DNA of 64,000 nucleotides, from positions 1 to 64,000 of the forward strand of contig JAFTFE010000039.1 in the NCBI GenBank assembly GCA_017449765.1, in the 5' to 3' direction. Shown piece by piece: positions 36,400 to 47,455 of this stretch. The translations under genes and the position numbers were made by a program. Each line of letters starts with the position of its first letter. Position 1 is the first letter of the stretch. Source of the DNA: Lachnospiraceae bacterium. GTDB taxonomy: Bacteria; Bacillota; Clostridia; Lachnospirales; Lachnospiraceae. The notes beneath the pieces are model-generated. The model was given only the letters and a program-made list of their open reading frames with translations, was not told the origin of the DNA and did no database searches.

Positions 36400-37278
36400 A
36401 TGCATTACAAGGAAGTTAAGGCGGTACTGTCACCGCAAAATGGTATGAATATATATCGTGGCTGTGTACATGGCTGTATCTATTGTGATTCGAGAAGTAA
36501 GTGCTATAGGATGACGCATGAATTTGAAGACATAGAAGTAAAGTCAAGAGCAGATGATATTCTTGAACAGACACTTAAGCGCAAGCGGACAAAGGGGATG
36601 ATACAGACAGGCTCAATGAGCGATCCGTACATACCTCTTGAAGAAGAATTACAGCTTACCAGAAGGTGTTTAAATCAGATAGACAGATTTTATTTCGGAC
36701 TCGTTATACAGACGAAATCAGATTTGATATTAAGGGATATAGACATACTTGACAGGATAAATAAGAAGACAAAATGTGTGGTGGCTATGACTCTTACAAC
36801 CTACGATGACGAGCTGTGCAGGATATTGGAGCCGAATGTCTGTGTAACAAGCAGGAGATTCGAAGTCCTTATGGAGATGAAAAAAAGGGGAATACCGACC
36901 ATAGTCTGGATAACACCGATACTACCCTTTATTAATGATACGGAAGAAAACATAAAGGGAATCCTTGATTACTGTATAAAGGCAGGCGTGTATGGTGTAG
37001 TATATATGGGTATGGGGCTTACGCTTAGAGATGGTGACAGAGAATATTTTTATGAACAGCTTGATAAGCATTTCCCCGGACTAAAAGAAAAATACATAGA
37101 GCATTACGGTAATTCCTATGATATACCAAGTCCTGACAATACAAAATTAAGCAGGCTTATTGCTTCAACCTGCGAGGAACACGGTATAGTCTACGATCGG
37201 GAAGAACTTTTCAGATATATGAGAGAATATAAAAATAAAACTATGGGTAAGCAGATGTCCATATTTGACTACACATAA
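36400..37278 (+). CDS. SPL-family radical SAM protein
   Basis: A 292-residue radical SAM enzyme related to spore photoproduct lyase. The cluster motif is RGCVHGCIYC (Cys22, Cys26, Cys29), followed by MIQTGSMSDPYIPLEEE and VIQTKSDLILRD, both typical of the SplB-like group. It lacks the extra N-terminal part of true SplB, so DNA repair is not assured. The start has AGAGGAAGG. It lies 29 bp after the SMC-like gene and 24 bp before malic enzyme, so all may be one transcript, but a functional link is only a possibility. Confidence 0.82.
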   Translation: MHYKEVKAVLSPQNGMNIYRGCVHGCIYCDSRSKCYRMTHEFEDIEVKSRADDILEQTLKRKRTKGMIQTGSMSDPYIPLEEELQLTRRCLNQIDRFYFGLVIQTKSDLILRDIDILDRINKKTKCVVAMTLTTYDDELCRILEPNVCVTSRRFEVLMEMKKRGIPTIVWITPILPFINDTEENIKGILDYCIKAGVYGVVYMGMGLTLRDGDREYFYEQLDKHFPGLKEKYIEHYGNSYDIPSPDNTKLSRLIASTCEEHGIVYDREELFRYMREYKNKTMGKQMSIFDYT

Positions 37279-37302
37279 AATGATTTTAAAGGAGAAAATA
37301 AA

Positions 37303-38472
37303 ATGGATTACAATGAATTAAGTTTAAAGATGCATGAAGAAAATCACGGAAAGATAGAGGTTATCTCTAAGGTTGATGTCAAAACCAAGGATGACTTAAG
37401 TACAGCATATACACCCGGAGTTGCAGAACCCTGCAGAAAGATAAGAGACAATAAAATAGATGTATATAAATACACCAATAAATCAAATCTTGTTGCAGTG
37501 GTATCGGACGGAACAGCTGTACTTGGACTTGGAGATATAGGACCCGAGGCGGCTATACCTGTAATGGAAGGAAAGTCAATATTATTTAAGACCTTCGGCA
37601 ATGTGGATGCGTTTCCTATCTGTCTTGATACCAAGGATGTGGATGAGATAGTGGAGACGGTTAAGAGGATTGCACCTGTATTCGGTGGAATCAATCTTGA
37701 GGATATATCAGCGCCAAGATGCTTTGAAATAGAGAGAAGACTTAAAGAAGAATTGGACATACCGGTATTCCATGATGATCAACATGGAACCGCAGTAGTT
37801 GTATGTGCGGGACTTATTAATGCTCTCAAGATAGTAGGCAAGAAGATGGAAGATATAAGTGCGGTAATAAGCGGAGCAGGAGCAGCAGGAATCTCTATAT
37901 GTAAGCTTCTTATGAGATTCGGTATAGGTAATGTTGTACTTGTCAACAGCAAGGGTGCACTCTGTCCGGGTGAACCGTTTATGAATCCTGCACAGGCCAA
38001 GATGGCAGAGATAACTAATAAAAATAAAGAGAGAGGAAGCCTTGCAGACGTTATGAAGGGTAAGGATGTATTTATAGGAGTATCCGCACCGAATATTGTA
38101 ACATCTGAAATGGTTGCATCTATGGCGGATGATGCAATGGTATTCGCTATGGCAAACCCTGTACCTGAGATAATGCCTGAGGACGCAAAAAAAGGCGGTG
38201 CAAGAATAATAGCTACAGGACGTTCAGACTTCCCTAATCAGATTAATAACGTACTTGTATTTCCGGGTATATTCAGAGGCGCACTTGATGCACGTGCAAC
38301 CGATATCACGGAAGATATGAAAGTTGCCGCTGCCAAGGCAATCGCCTCCATCGTAACCGACGACGAGTTAAACGAAGAATATATCATACCTGATGCTTTT
38401 AATCAGGAGGTTGCTAAAGCAGTCGCTAAAGCAGTCGCAGATTGTGCTCGCGAGTCAGGTGTAACAAAATAA
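37303..38472 (+). CDS. NAD(P)-dependent malic enzyme
   Basis: Oxidatively decarboxylates malate to pyruvate. The 389-residue short (clostridial/archaeal) form has YTPGVAEPC near 37, FHDDQHGTAVVVCAG near 162 and the Rossmann motif SGAGAAGISICKLL near 191. Length and motifs exclude the 540-residue eukaryote-like type and the phosphotransacetylase fusion. AAAGGAG precedes the ATG. Cofactor preference cannot be fixed by eye. Confidence 0.93.
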   Translation: MDYNELSLKMHEENHGKIEVISKVDVKTKDDLSTAYTPGVAEPCRKIRDNKIDVYKYTNKSNLVAVVSDGTAVLGLGDIGPEAAIPVMEGKSILFKTFGNVDAFPICLDTKDVDEIVETVKRIAPVFGGINLEDISAPRCFEIERRLKEELDIPVFHDDQHGTAVVVCAGLINALKIVGKKMEDISAVISGAGAAGISICKLLMRFGIGNVVLVNSKGALCPGEPFMNPAQAKMAEITNKNKERGSLADVMKGKDVFIGVSAPNIVTSEMVASMADDAMVFAMANPVPEIMPEDAKKGGARIIATGRSDFPNQINNVLVFPGIFRGALDARATDITEDMKVAAAKAIASIVTDDELNEEYIIPDAFNQEVAKAVAKAVADCARESGVTK

Positions 38473-38500
38473 AAATGTAATGGTAAGAAAGGGGTTATAT

Positions 38501-39427
38501 ATGAACAACAAACTACAAGCTGTCTGCGACGAAGTAAACAGTGTTATCAAGGGAAAGGAAGATGTGGTTAAGAAAGTTCTTGCTGCCGTAATAGCCGGCG
38601 GACACATACTTATGGAGGATATTCCGGGAGTTGGAAAAACTACATTGGCAACCACATTTGCGAAGAGCATGTCGCTTGATTACAAGAGAGTGCAGTTTAC
38701 ACCGGATGTACTTCCGAGTGATATACTTGGATTCTCTATGTATAATGCGCAGACTAAGGATTTTGAATACAGAGAGGGATCGGTATTCTGTAATCTCTTC
38801 CTTGCCGACGAGATTAACAGAACTTCACCAAAGACACAGTCTGCTTTGCTTGAGGTTATGGAAGAGCATACCGCAACTGTAGACGGTGTTACAAGAAAAT
38901 TACCTGATCCTTTTATCGTAATTGCGACAGAGAATCCTTATGGTTCATCAGGCACACAGATGCTGCCTGAGTCTCAGCTTGACAGATTTATGGTATGTCT
39001 CTCTATGGGGTATCCGGCTCATGAAGATGCAATTAAAATACTCAAGGGTAATGCATCTCATCCTATAGATAATGTAAAGGAAATAATATCGGTAGATGAA
39101 TTGATTGAATTTAGGAAAAAGTCAAATGATTTATATGTTCATGATGAGATATATGAATATATCGTTAATATAGTTGAGAATACGAGAGTAAACGAGAATT
39201 TCTCCATGGGAGCAAGTCCAAGAGGAACTATTGCTCTTCTTCGTATGGCCAAGGCAATGGCAGTATTAGAAGACAGAGACTACGTGACGGCAAAGGATGT
39301 ACAATCTGTAGCTAAAGACACCTTAGGGCATAGAGTAAAACTCAGTACAAGAAGCAAGGCTTCAGGTATTGGAATGGAACAGGCGATAAGGCTGCTTTTG
39401 AATACAATACCTGCGCCGAGAAATTAG
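38501..39427 (+). CDS. MoxR-family AAA+ ATPase
   Basis: A 308-residue MoxR ATPase, with Walker A PGVGKTTLA (42-50), Walker B LADEINR (about 104-110), and the NRTSPKTQSALLEVMEE helix. Such proteins act as chaperones for assembly or metal insertion with partner proteins. I chose ATG 38501, six bases after GAAAGGGG; ATG 38480 is upstream of that site. It is the first of a MoxR-DUF58-transglutaminase cluster, a common three-gene module. Confidence 0.92.
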   Translation: MNNKLQAVCDEVNSVIKGKEDVVKKVLAAVIAGGHILMEDIPGVGKTTLATTFAKSMSLDYKRVQFTPDVLPSDILGFSMYNAQTKDFEYREGSVFCNLFLADEINRTSPKTQSALLEVMEEHTATVDGVTRKLPDPFIVIATENPYGSSGTQMLPESQLDRFMVCLSMGYPAHEDAIKILKGNASHPIDNVKEIISVDELIEFRKKSNDLYVHDEIYEYIVNIVENTRVNENFSMGASPRGTIALLRMAKAMAVLEDRDYVTAKDVQSVAKDTLGHRVKLSTRSKASGIGMEQAIRLLLNTIPAPRN

Positions 39428-39440
39428 TCGGAGAGATTAT

Positions 39441-40490
39441 ATGAACACAGTAATCAGGTTAATTATATATGGACTTTTAATTTTTATAAACGGACTTATA
39501 TATTACTTCCTTCATAGTCATTTTTATTTTATGCTTATGATTATATTAGTTACGGCTCCATTTATATCCATATCTATGGCGGTTATCTTAAGAAAAATGA
39601 TATCAGTATCTGTGGAAGCTGCGGGAACAGGTATGAATAATGAGTACGGCAGACAGAATGAAAAGATTTATTTCTTTATAAAAGTCAATAATCCTTCTAT
39701 ATTCATATCACTTGATTCGATGATTGAAATAGAAGTAAGTAACACATTTTTTGATACAAAAGGAAGTAAGCTTATATCATTTCCCATACGCATGAGAAAG
39801 GGCTTTTCGATTGAGATTCCGTTAGTCCCGACGCTTCCGGGGATTGTAAACGTCAAAGTGAAAAAAATATATATAAAGGATTTAATGAGTTTTATCAAAT
39901 TAAGAAAAAAGATTGATGAATCTGCTGAAGCAATAGTTATGCCCGAACTGATTACAGGATATGTATATGACAGAACGGCGCTTGAGCAGGGATCTTTGGA
40001 GAGTGAAGAAAGTTCAAAACGTGGAAGTGATTTCTCAGATGTTCAGGAGATAAGAGAATATATACCCGGAGATAAACTTATGAGCATACATTGGAAACTG
40101 TCAGCTAAAAGAGACATTCTTATGGTAAAAGACAGGGCAAGTATGTCCGATAAGCAGATGGTTGCATTACCTGAGCTGTGTAATATTGATTTAAATCAGC
40201 TTGCCATGATATTATCCGGTACATATTCGCTTGTTAATCAGATTGTAGAGGATGGGACAACAGTAAGACTTATGTACTGGAGTATGAACAGATATGAATA
40301 TGACTCTGCAAGGATAGATTACAAGTCAGACCTGGATGAGGCATTTGCAAGACTTTTTTATGAAAAAACTTACAGTGATATGAACGAGGCTTCCTCACAT
40401 ATGGCATCTGTTCATCCTGAGATAAAATCTTATCTTCATATATATTCTGAGGGTGACAGACTTAGCTTTGTTATTAAGGAGAATGGTTAG
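39441..40490 (+). CDS. DUF58 domain membrane protein
   Basis: A 349-residue protein with two N-terminal helices (about 1-55), a beta-rich segment, and the DUF58 core with the family signature (IREYIPGDKLMSIHWKLSAK). The core is a von Willebrand A-like fold without an obvious MIDAS here. It overlaps the following gene by one base. It probably works with the MoxR ATPase and transglutaminase protein in envelope biogenesis, as inferred from conserved neighbourhood. Confidence 0.88.
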   Translation: MNTVIRLIIYGLLIFINGLIYYFLHSHFYFMLMIILVTAPFISISMAVILRKMISVSVEAAGTGMNNEYGRQNEKIYFFIKVNNPSIFISLDSMIEIEVSNTFFDTKGSKLISFPIRMRKGFSIEIPLVPTLPGIVNVKVKKIYIKDLMSFIKLRKKIDESAEAIVMPELITGYVYDRTALEQGSLESEESSKRGSDFSDVQEIREYIPGDKLMSIHWKLSAKRDILMVKDRASMSDKQMVALPELCNIDLNQLAMILSGTYSLVNQIVEDGTTVRLMYWSMNRYEYDSARIDYKSDLDEAFARLFYEKTYSDMNEASSHMASVHPEIKSYLHIYSEGDRLSFVIKENG

Positions 40491-42853
40491 TGGCTAAAAA
40501 AACAGCAAAAAAAGAATTGAATAATTCCATAGAGCTGTGTCAGGGTATAGTGCTCAGTGACGAATTCATAGAAAAAAAGGAGAACAGAGTTTACACTCTG
40601 CTCCTAAAGGGAATTATAGTCTATCTTCTTTCGATGGGAGCGATAGGCTTTTATATGTCAGCCATTGATGCAAAATACAATGTATTTCTATGCCATATTG
40701 TAATATTTATTTTTGCATTAGTATGTTCATTTTTATATTACAGACTGCTCACGGAGAATCTGGGATATCTCATTTTACTGGTTTTGTTTGCAGGTCTGGT
40801 ATACCTTTTCAGAATATATATTAACAGTGGATTTTATGCTGTTCTTAATATATCGGTTGACAGGGCTGCACAGTATTTTGATGTGGATATTCAACGACTT
40901 TATAATGAACAGATAAGTAACAGATATATTACCATAACCATGATTTCTTTATTTATTGGGATTGTATTGGATATACTTCTCAATGTATATATTTCAAGAC
41001 GAATGCAGTATGCCACTGCTATGTTCATAGTTATGTTTTTTAATGTAATACCTCTTTATATGCTCCTTGAACCGGATACCATATATGCACTTATGGTATT
41101 AACCGGTATATCTATGGCTTATGTCATAAAAGTGAGCAGACATTACAGTCCTCAGGTTGCAATAAAACGTACTGACAATAAGTACGAGACAAGAGGTAGA
41201 AAACAAAAGGAACTTTTTTATAATTATGATATTAAATCTATAGGCCAGGCTGCTCTTTTGGTTTTTTTGTATATTGCTGTAGTTATCACAATTGCCAGTA
41301 CCGTAAGACCGAAAGACAGTTTTAATGTAGGTTACAGACAGAACAAATACAAGGAACTTACCATGGCTGCGATGAGTACATTGCTTCTTGAAGGCTGGGA
41401 GGGCTTTTATAATTACAGTAATGATACAGGTGGTATGAACAGCGGTATACTCGGAAATGTCGGAAGCGTACATTTGGATTATCAGACAGACCTTATGGTC
41501 AGGGTGGCACCTTACAGCTATGGAACTATATATCTTAAACATTTCGAGGGAGAATCATATAATCCGTATCAGAATTACTGGACAAGTCTAAAATATTTTT
41601 ATTCTGATGAAGAAGGGGCGTTTACTACACCTGAGGCGGATGCACTTGAAAGAGCATTTGAGGAAGGTGGGAAAAATTCTTCAAAAGGTATTATCAGTAT
41701 AAGAAATATTGATGCTGACAGAAATGGTTTATTTGAACCGTATTATTTTAAAAATGTTGAGGATACGGGAAATTACGGTTATATGGATATGGTTTTCTAT
41801 CCGAGACTTATAGGTAATGATGTCAGTGTTATGGAGGAGGATTATTTTGAAGAACCATATACAGATATGGATTTATATGTTCCGGAAGAAAATATTGAAG
41901 CTATAGAAGAGTTTATACAGAATATAGATACAAGCGGAACTGATGAGGATAAAATTAACAGTGTTATAAATTATTTTCAAGAAGAAATTCCTTATATGAT
42001 AAAACCGGGCAAGACTCCGCGAAAGAAGGATTTTGTCAATTATTTTCTTCAGGAGAACAAGAAGGGATATTGTGCGCACTATGCTTCATCGGCAACTCTT
42101 ATATTCAGATATCTCGGAATACCTGCAAGATATATTGAGGGTTATGCCATAAGCTATAATCAATTCGTAGATGCTGAGCTTGTTGAAAATGTTGATTACT
42201 CAGACTATTATGAGGGATTTTCCGTATTGGGTGAAACTGCTGTGCTTGAAGTAAGTGTAACTGATGCTGATGCGCATGCATGGGTAGAGGTGTATGATGA
42301 AAATATGGGATGGTATGTGGTGGATGTAACACCATACGGTGAAATTGAAGAAACAGAAGATTTCTGGACAATGTTTGATAATGTAATGGGTGGAAATGAT
42401 GATGGTGAAGAGGATGATGGCAATCAGGCAGGTATTACAATTTCTGATAGTTTCGTAAGAGGAGTTGTCTATTTTATCCTCGGCGTAATATCGTCGATAA
42501 TATTAGTTTGGCTGGCTATAAAAGGAATTGGACAAATCATCTTCTGGGTAAGATTTAAAAATGCCGGAATAAATGATAAGCTTATTATAAAGTATTCATT
42601 ATTTTATAAGAAGAAATCAAGACGTTACAAGGAACTTAAGAAAAAAATAAATTACAGAGAGCAGATTGAATATCTGTATGATAAACAGATTGAAAAAAAT
42701 ACAGATAAAACTAAAGGTGAAATCATTAATAATATGGCATTTTTCGAAAAGGATAAAGTGATTGGCATACTTAACATAGCGGGATTTTCAGATAAGGCAA
42801 TATCCGAAGAAGACTACGATTATGTATGTTCTGTATTGAACAAAATCAACTGA
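40490..42853 (+). CDS. Transglutaminase-like membrane protein
   Basis: A 787-residue protein with about six N-terminal transmembrane helices (35-265), an extracellular region, a transglutaminase-like domain and a final helix (about 660-685) followed by a charged cytoplasmic tail. The papain-type triad is visible: Cys in KKGYCAHYAS (about 527), His in DAHAWVEVY (about 593) and Asp in VVDVTPYG (about 610). The gene starts with GTG 40490, overlapping the DUF58 stop codon by one base, with AAGGAG eight bases before. It may cleave or cross-link surface peptides. Confidence 0.88.
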   Translation: MAKKTAKKELNNSIELCQGIVLSDEFIEKKENRVYTLLLKGIIVYLLSMGAIGFYMSAIDAKYNVFLCHIVIFIFALVCSFLYYRLLTENLGYLILLVLFAGLVYLFRIYINSGFYAVLNISVDRAAQYFDVDIQRLYNEQISNRYITITMISLFIGIVLDILLNVYISRRMQYATAMFIVMFFNVIPLYMLLEPDTIYALMVLTGISMAYVIKVSRHYSPQVAIKRTDNKYETRGRKQKELFYNYDIKSIGQAALLVFLYIAVVITIASTVRPKDSFNVGYRQNKYKELTMAAMSTLLLEGWEGFYNYSNDTGGMNSGILGNVGSVHLDYQTDLMVRVAPYSYGTIYLKHFEGESYNPYQNYWTSLKYFYSDEEGAFTTPEADALERAFEEGGKNSSKGIISIRNIDADRNGLFEPYYFKNVEDTGNYGYMDMVFYPRLIGNDVSVMEEDYFEEPYTDMDLYVPEENIEAIEEFIQNIDTSGTDEDKINSVINYFQEEIPYMIKPGKTPRKKDFVNYFLQENKKGYCAHYASSATLIFRYLGIPARYIEGYAISYNQFVDAELVENVDYSDYYEGFSVLGETAVLEVSVTDADAHAWVEVYDENMGWYVVDVTPYGEIEETEDFWTMFDNVMGGNDDGEEDDGNQAGITISDSFVRGVVYFILGVISSIILVWLAIKGIGQIIFWVRFKNAGINDKLIIKYSLFYKKKSRRYKELKKKINYREQIEYLYDKQIEKNTDKTKGEIINNMAFFEKDKVIGILNIAGFSDKAISEEDYDYVCSVLNKIN

Positions 42854-42914
42854 AATGTTAATATATCAGACGTAAATTTATAAATTAGAAGTATTTGTGG
42901 GAAGGATAAGCCTT

Positions 42915-43841
42915 ATGAGAAAGAGAAGATTTGAGAGGCTTTTATTAAAAAATACTATGGCTATAGCATTACCTGCGATACTTGTGTTGATTGTATTTAT
43001 TTTTATGCTTATGCGATATCCGGTTTGGGAGAGAACTAAAAGCATAAGTCTTGTACAATCGGGAGATTTATATGCACAGGTTGACCGCGTATATAGGTCG
43101 GGTAATACTAATGTTGAAGTTGAGACGGATAATCTTATATATGCAGGTTTTAATTATTATGTAAACGGAGAAATTAAGGGAGCATATTATTATCAGCTTA
43201 ATCAAGACAGGATTATGTTTTATATAGTTGAAACAAATAATCCGGAAATGCAGCTTGATAAAATCAGAATAAGAGCCCGGGTAATAAAGGACAACGTATC
43301 TACGGAATATATACTAACGCAGCTTATGACCGATGCAGGCTTTGACAGAGGGTTTGCGGATGATTATTACAGTGAATATGTAATAAGTGAATGTGATTAT
43401 CCTAAGAATTATATTACAATGTTATATATTTTGCTTGCTGCTCCTATAGTAATCGGTGTGTGTATAGTTATCTATACAGTGATAGTTTGGCTTAATCCGG
43501 TAATACACGGACAGGCAAGACAGCTTAGAAATTATGGAGATATACATTCTATTATAGAAGAGCTAAATCTGCAGATGCTTAATCATATGGTATATAAGAT
43601 TAATAATATATATATAACCGAGGATTATCTTATCGTCAGCTATCTGGTAAGGACTGATGTGATAAAGCTTGACCAGATAAAAGAATTAGAAAAGACTGAG
43701 ATTGAAAAGCATACATTTATGAAAAAACAAAAACTATATAAATTGGCTTTTTATAATAAAAACAAGACCGAATATGAAATAAAGCTATACAATGAAGAAA
43801 CCTTAAATGATATAATTGATTATATCAGTGTGATGTGTTAA
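42915..43841 (+). CDS. Two-helix membrane protein of unknown function
   Basis: A 308-residue protein I cannot place in a characterised family (it could be of the DUF6709 kind). One helix lies at about 13-37 and another at about 166-192. Between them is an extracytoplasmic domain of about 130 residues, and after them a cytoplasmic domain of about 115 residues with LDQIKELEKTEIEKH. I chose ATG 42915, eight bases after GGGAAGGA; a GTG at 42897 is less likely. It follows the transglutaminase gene by about 60 bp and may belong to the same operon. Confidence 0.65.
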   Translation: MRKRRFERLLLKNTMAIALPAILVLIVFIFMLMRYPVWERTKSISLVQSGDLYAQVDRVYRSGNTNVEVETDNLIYAGFNYYVNGEIKGAYYYQLNQDRIMFYIVETNNPEMQLDKIRIRARVIKDNVSTEYILTQLMTDAGFDRGFADDYYSEYVISECDYPKNYITMLYILLAAPIVIGVCIVIYTVIVWLNPVIHGQARQLRNYGDIHSIIEELNLQMLNHMVYKINNIYITEDYLIVSYLVRTDVIKLDQIKELEKTEIEKHTFMKKQKLYKLAFYNKNKTEYEIKLYNEETLNDIIDYISVMC

Positions 43842-43946
43842 AGTGAATAGATGAGTAAAACGCACGCCATATTTTATAAGACGTGTATTTGATGAGTGAA
43901 GTAATCGAGCCGGGAGGCAAGATGTGAAAGTGAGGATATATACAAA

Positions 43947-44966
43947 ATGAAAGAGAAGTTAAGCCAGATTAAAGAACAGACACTTGCAAAAATTGCAGAT
44001 GCGCAAGATGCATCTGTGATAAATGAAATCAAAGTTGCAATACTTGGAAAAAAAGGTGAACTTACTCAAGTATTAAAGAGTATGAAGGATGTTGCGCCGG
44101 AAGACAGACCTAAGGTAGGACAGATGGTAAATGAGGTAAGAGCTAACATTGAGGAAAAACTTGATGAAAAACTTAAAGCCATCAATAAGGCTGCAAGAGC
44201 AGAGAAGATGAAGAGAGAAACCATTGATGTTACTTTACCGGGAGTAAAGAAAATTGACGGACACAGGCATCCTAATCAGACAGCTCTTGAAGATTTGGAA
44301 AGAGTATTTATAGGTATGGGATATGAGATTGTTTCAGGTCCTGAGGTAGAATATGATAAATACAATTTTGAACTTCTCAATATACCTGCAAACCATCCTG
44401 CTAAGGATGAGCAGGATACATTTTATATTACTAAAGATATTTTGCTTAGAACACAGACATCATCCGTTCAAGCAAGAATTATGGAACAGGGTAAACTTCC
44501 GATAAGAATACTTTCACCGGGACGTGTGTTTAGATCTGATGAGGTTGATGCAACACACTCACCATCCTTTCATCAGGTCGAAGGACTTGTTATAGATAAA
44601 AATATAACAATGTCTGATTTAAAGGGAACCTTAGCCCAGTGGGCAAAGGAATTCTTCGGACCAAATACTAAGACTAAATTCAGACCGCATCATTTTCCGT
44701 TTACGGAGCCTTCAGCTGAGGTTGATATTACCTGTTTTAAGTGTGGTGGCAAGGGATGCCGTGTATGTAAAGGAAGTGGCTGGATAGAAATACTCGGATG
44801 TGGTATGGTTCATCCTCATGTTTTGGAAATGTGTGGTATAGATCCTGAGGTTTATTCAGGCTTTGCTTTTGGAATCGGACTTGAGAGAATTACACTTCTC
44901 AAATATGAGATAGACGATATGAGACTTTTGTATGAGAATGATATGAGATTTTTACAGCAGTGGTAA
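43947..44966 (+). CDS. pheS: Phenylalanine-tRNA ligase, alpha subunit
   Basis: Catalytic subunit of the class II heterotetramer that charges tRNA-Phe. The 339 residues contain an N-terminal coiled coil (1-85) and the catalytic domain with LLRTQTSSVQAR (motif 2 region), FHQVEGLVID and FGIGLERI (motif 3). GAGG lies about 10 nt before the ATG. It precedes pheT by 45 bp. The 105-bp leader has no T-box, no Phe-rich leader peptide and no terminator, so the regulation of pheST differs from that of pheA here. Confidence 0.97.
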   Translation: MKEKLSQIKEQTLAKIADAQDASVINEIKVAILGKKGELTQVLKSMKDVAPEDRPKVGQMVNEVRANIEEKLDEKLKAINKAARAEKMKRETIDVTLPGVKKIDGHRHPNQTALEDLERVFIGMGYEIVSGPEVEYDKYNFELLNIPANHPAKDEQDTFYITKDILLRTQTSSVQARIMEQGKLPIRILSPGRVFRSDEVDATHSPSFHQVEGLVIDKNITMSDLKGTLAQWAKEFFGPNTKTKFRPHHFPFTEPSAEVDITCFKCGGKGCRVCKGSGWIEILGCGMVHPHVLEMCGIDPEVYSGFAFGIGLERITLLKYEIDDMRLLYENDMRFLQQW

Positions 44967-45011
44967 TATTTCAGAATTATAATGTGATTAAAGAAAGTTG
45001 AGGATATAAAG

Positions 45012-47438
45012 ATGAATACACCAATTTCATGGATTAAAGCATACGTTCCTGACCTGGACGTCGATATAGAAACATTTGTAAATAAGATGACATTATCAGG
45101 CTCACATGTTGAGAATTATGTTAAGAAGGATAAGAATTTAGAGAAGATAGTTGTAGGTAAGATAGAGTCTGTTGAGAAACATCCTGATGCGGATAAGCTC
45201 GTAGTATGTCAGGTAAATATCGGGGCCGAGACTATACAGATTGTAACAGGTGCAAAGAATATGCAGGCTGGTGATCTGGTTCCTGTTGTACTTGATGGAG
45301 GAAAGGTTGCTGCTGCACATGGAGATGATACGGAATATCCTGATGGTATCAAGATAAAAAAGGGTAAGCTTCGCGGCGTGGAAAGTAATGGTATGATGTG
45401 CGGTATAGAAGAACTTGGATCATCAAGAGACTTCTATCCGGAAGCACCTGAAGACGGAATATATGTATTTCCTGAGGAGTCAGGTGTAAAACCGGGGGAT
45501 GATGCAGTAAAGGCGCTTGGACTTGATGATGCAGTAGTTGAATATGAAATAACTTCGAATAGAGTAGACTGCTTCTCGATGATTGGTATGGCAAGAGAGG
45601 TTGCTGCAACTTTTGATAAAAAGTTCGTACCCCCTGTCGTAGAAGTTAAGGGCTCAGGTGGAGATGTTAATGATTATATATCTGTTGAGGTTAAGGATAC
45701 TGGTTTATGTCCGAGATATGCTGCAAGAGTGGTTACGGATATTAAGATTGGTCCTTCGCCAAAGTGGATGAGAGAAAGACTTGCTGCACAGGGTATACGT
45801 TCTATAAATAACCTTGTAGATATAACTAATTATGTAATGGAAGAATATGGTCAGCCTATGCATGCTTTTGACCTTGATACTATAGCAGGTCATAAGATTG
45901 TGGTTAAGCGTGCTTCTGATGGAGATAAATTTACTACACTTGACGGACAGGAGAGAACTCTTGACAGTGATGTACTTATGATATGCGATGGTGAAAAAGA
46001 AGTGGCTATAGCGGGTATCATGGGTGGAGAAAACTCTATGGTAACCGATGATATTAAGACTCTTCTTTTTGAAGCAGCATGTTTTGATGGTGCTAATATC
46101 AGACTTTCTACTAAGAGAATAGGTTTATCTACAGATGCCTCTGCCAAGTTCGTAAAGGGTCTTGATCCTAATCTTGCACTTCTCGCAATTAACAGAGCCT
46201 GTCAGCTCATAGAGGAACTTGGCTGCGGTAAGGTGGTTGACGGAGTGGTAGATGTATATCCTAATCCTGTATCGGATAAAGAACTGCCTTTTGAGCCTGA
46301 TAAGATGAACAAGCTTCTTGGAACTGATATAGCAAAAGAAGATATGCTGAAATATTTTGCAAAACTTGACCTTATTTATAATACAGATAAGAATACAATA
46401 ACCATACCTTCTTTCAGACAGGATCTTAACTGCATGGCAGACCTTGCTGAAGAAGTTGCAAGATTTTACGGATATGATAATATACCGACTACACTTCCGC
46501 ATGGTGAGGCTACTGCCGGTAAGAAGTCATATGCTGAGAGAATAAATGATATAACCAGAACCATATGTGAGGGCAATGGTTTCTCCGGAGCTATGTGTTA
46601 TTCGTTTGAAAGTCCAAAGGTATTTGACAAGCTGCTTATTCCGGAGGATTCGGAATACAGAAAAGCTATCGAGATATCTAATCCGCTTGGAGAAGATTAC
46701 TCGATAATGAGAACGCTTTCATTGAATGGAATACTTACATCACTTTCTACAAATTATAACAGAAGAAATAAGGAAGCAAGATTATATGAGCTTGCAAATG
46801 TATATGTGCCTAAGGCTCTTCCTCTAAACGAGCTTCCGGATGAGAAGATGAAACTGACACTCGGAATGTATGGCGGCGGAGATTTCTTTAACTTAAAGGG
46901 TGTTATAGAGGAGTTGTTCGAAAGATTAGGATTCGGTAAGGATGTAAATTATGAGCCGTCTACAGAGCAGCCTTTCTTACATCCGGGCAGACAGGCTGTG
47001 ATTAAGAAAGGCAATCTTGTTATCGGTTATCTCGGTCAGCTTCATCCGGAGGCTGCTGATAATTACAGTATAAAGGCTGATGTTTATCTTGCTGTTCTTG
47101 ATATGGAAACAGTTACCATGCTCTCTGATTTTGATAGAAAATATGAGGGAATTGCTAAGTTCCCTGGCATGACAAGAGATTTATCTCTTGTAGTCGATAA
47201 GAGTATATTTGTAGGTGAGATAGAGAAGGTTATTAAGAAATGCGGAGGTAAGCTTCTTGAGTCCTATAAGCTCTTTGATGTATATGAGGGCGAGCAGGTT
47301 GCAGAGGGTAAAAAATCGGTTGCTTATACAATGACTTTCAGAGCAAAAGACAGAACCTTGGAGGATAAGGAAGTATCGGATATTATAGACAAGCTTCTTA
47401 AGGAACTTGGCAAGATGAATATAGAAATTCGTGCGTAA
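45012..47438 (+). CDS. pheT: Phenylalanine-tRNA ligase, beta subunit
   Basis: An 808-residue beta subunit with the tRNA-binding EMAP/OB domain (about 40-155, [20 protein letters not shown]), B3/B4 editing domain, B5 domain, the catalytic-like core and a C-terminal ferredoxin-like anticodon-binding domain ([13 protein letters not shown], about 715-808). GTTGAGGA lies just upstream of the ATG. Full-length, with no disruption. QueA starts 18 bp after its stop codon. Confidence 0.97.
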   Translation: MNTPISWIKAYVPDLDVDIETFVNKMTLSGSHVENYVKKDKNLEKIVVGKIESVEKHPDADKLVVCQVNIGAETIQIVTGAKNMQAGDLVPVVLDGGKVAAAHGDDTEYPDGIKIKKGKLRGVESNGMMCGIEELGSSRDFYPEAPEDGIYVFPEESGVKPGDDAVKALGLDDAVVEYEITSNRVDCFSMIGMAREVAATFDKKFVPPVVEVKGSGGDVNDYISVEVKDTGLCPRYAARVVTDIKIGPSPKWMRERLAAQGIRSINNLVDITNYVMEEYGQPMHAFDLDTIAGHKIVVKRASDGDKFTTLDGQERTLDSDVLMICDGEKEVAIAGIMGGENSMVTDDIKTLLFEAACFDGANIRLSTKRIGLSTDASAKFVKGLDPNLALLAINRACQLIEELGCGKVVDGVVDVYPNPVSDKELPFEPDKMNKLLGTDIAKEDMLKYFAKLDLIYNTDKNTITIPSFRQDLNCMADLAEEVARFYGYDNIPTTLPHGEATAGKKSYAERINDITRTICEGNGFSGAMCYSFESPKVFDKLLIPEDSEYRKAIEISNPLGEDYSIMRTLSLNGILTSLSTNYNRRNKEARLYELANVYVPKALPLNELPDEKMKLTLGMYGGGDFFNLKGVIEELFERLGFGKDVNYEPSTEQPFLHPGRQAVIKKGNLVIGYLGQLHPEAADNYSIKADVYLAVLDMETVTMLSDFDRKYEGIAKFPGMTRDLSLVVDKSIFVGEIEKVIKKCGGKLLESYKLFDVYEGEQVAEGKKSVAYTMTFRAKDRTLEDKEVSDIIDKLLKELGKMNIEIRA

Positions 47439-47455
47439 TTTCGGAGGAGATGGAT

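Noticed and set aside
43842..43946. T-box or Phe-leader control before pheST
   Set aside because: There is no GGGTGG-type T-box motif, no terminator and no Phe run. A 13-codon frame at 43851 with one Phe and no ribosome site is not convincing.
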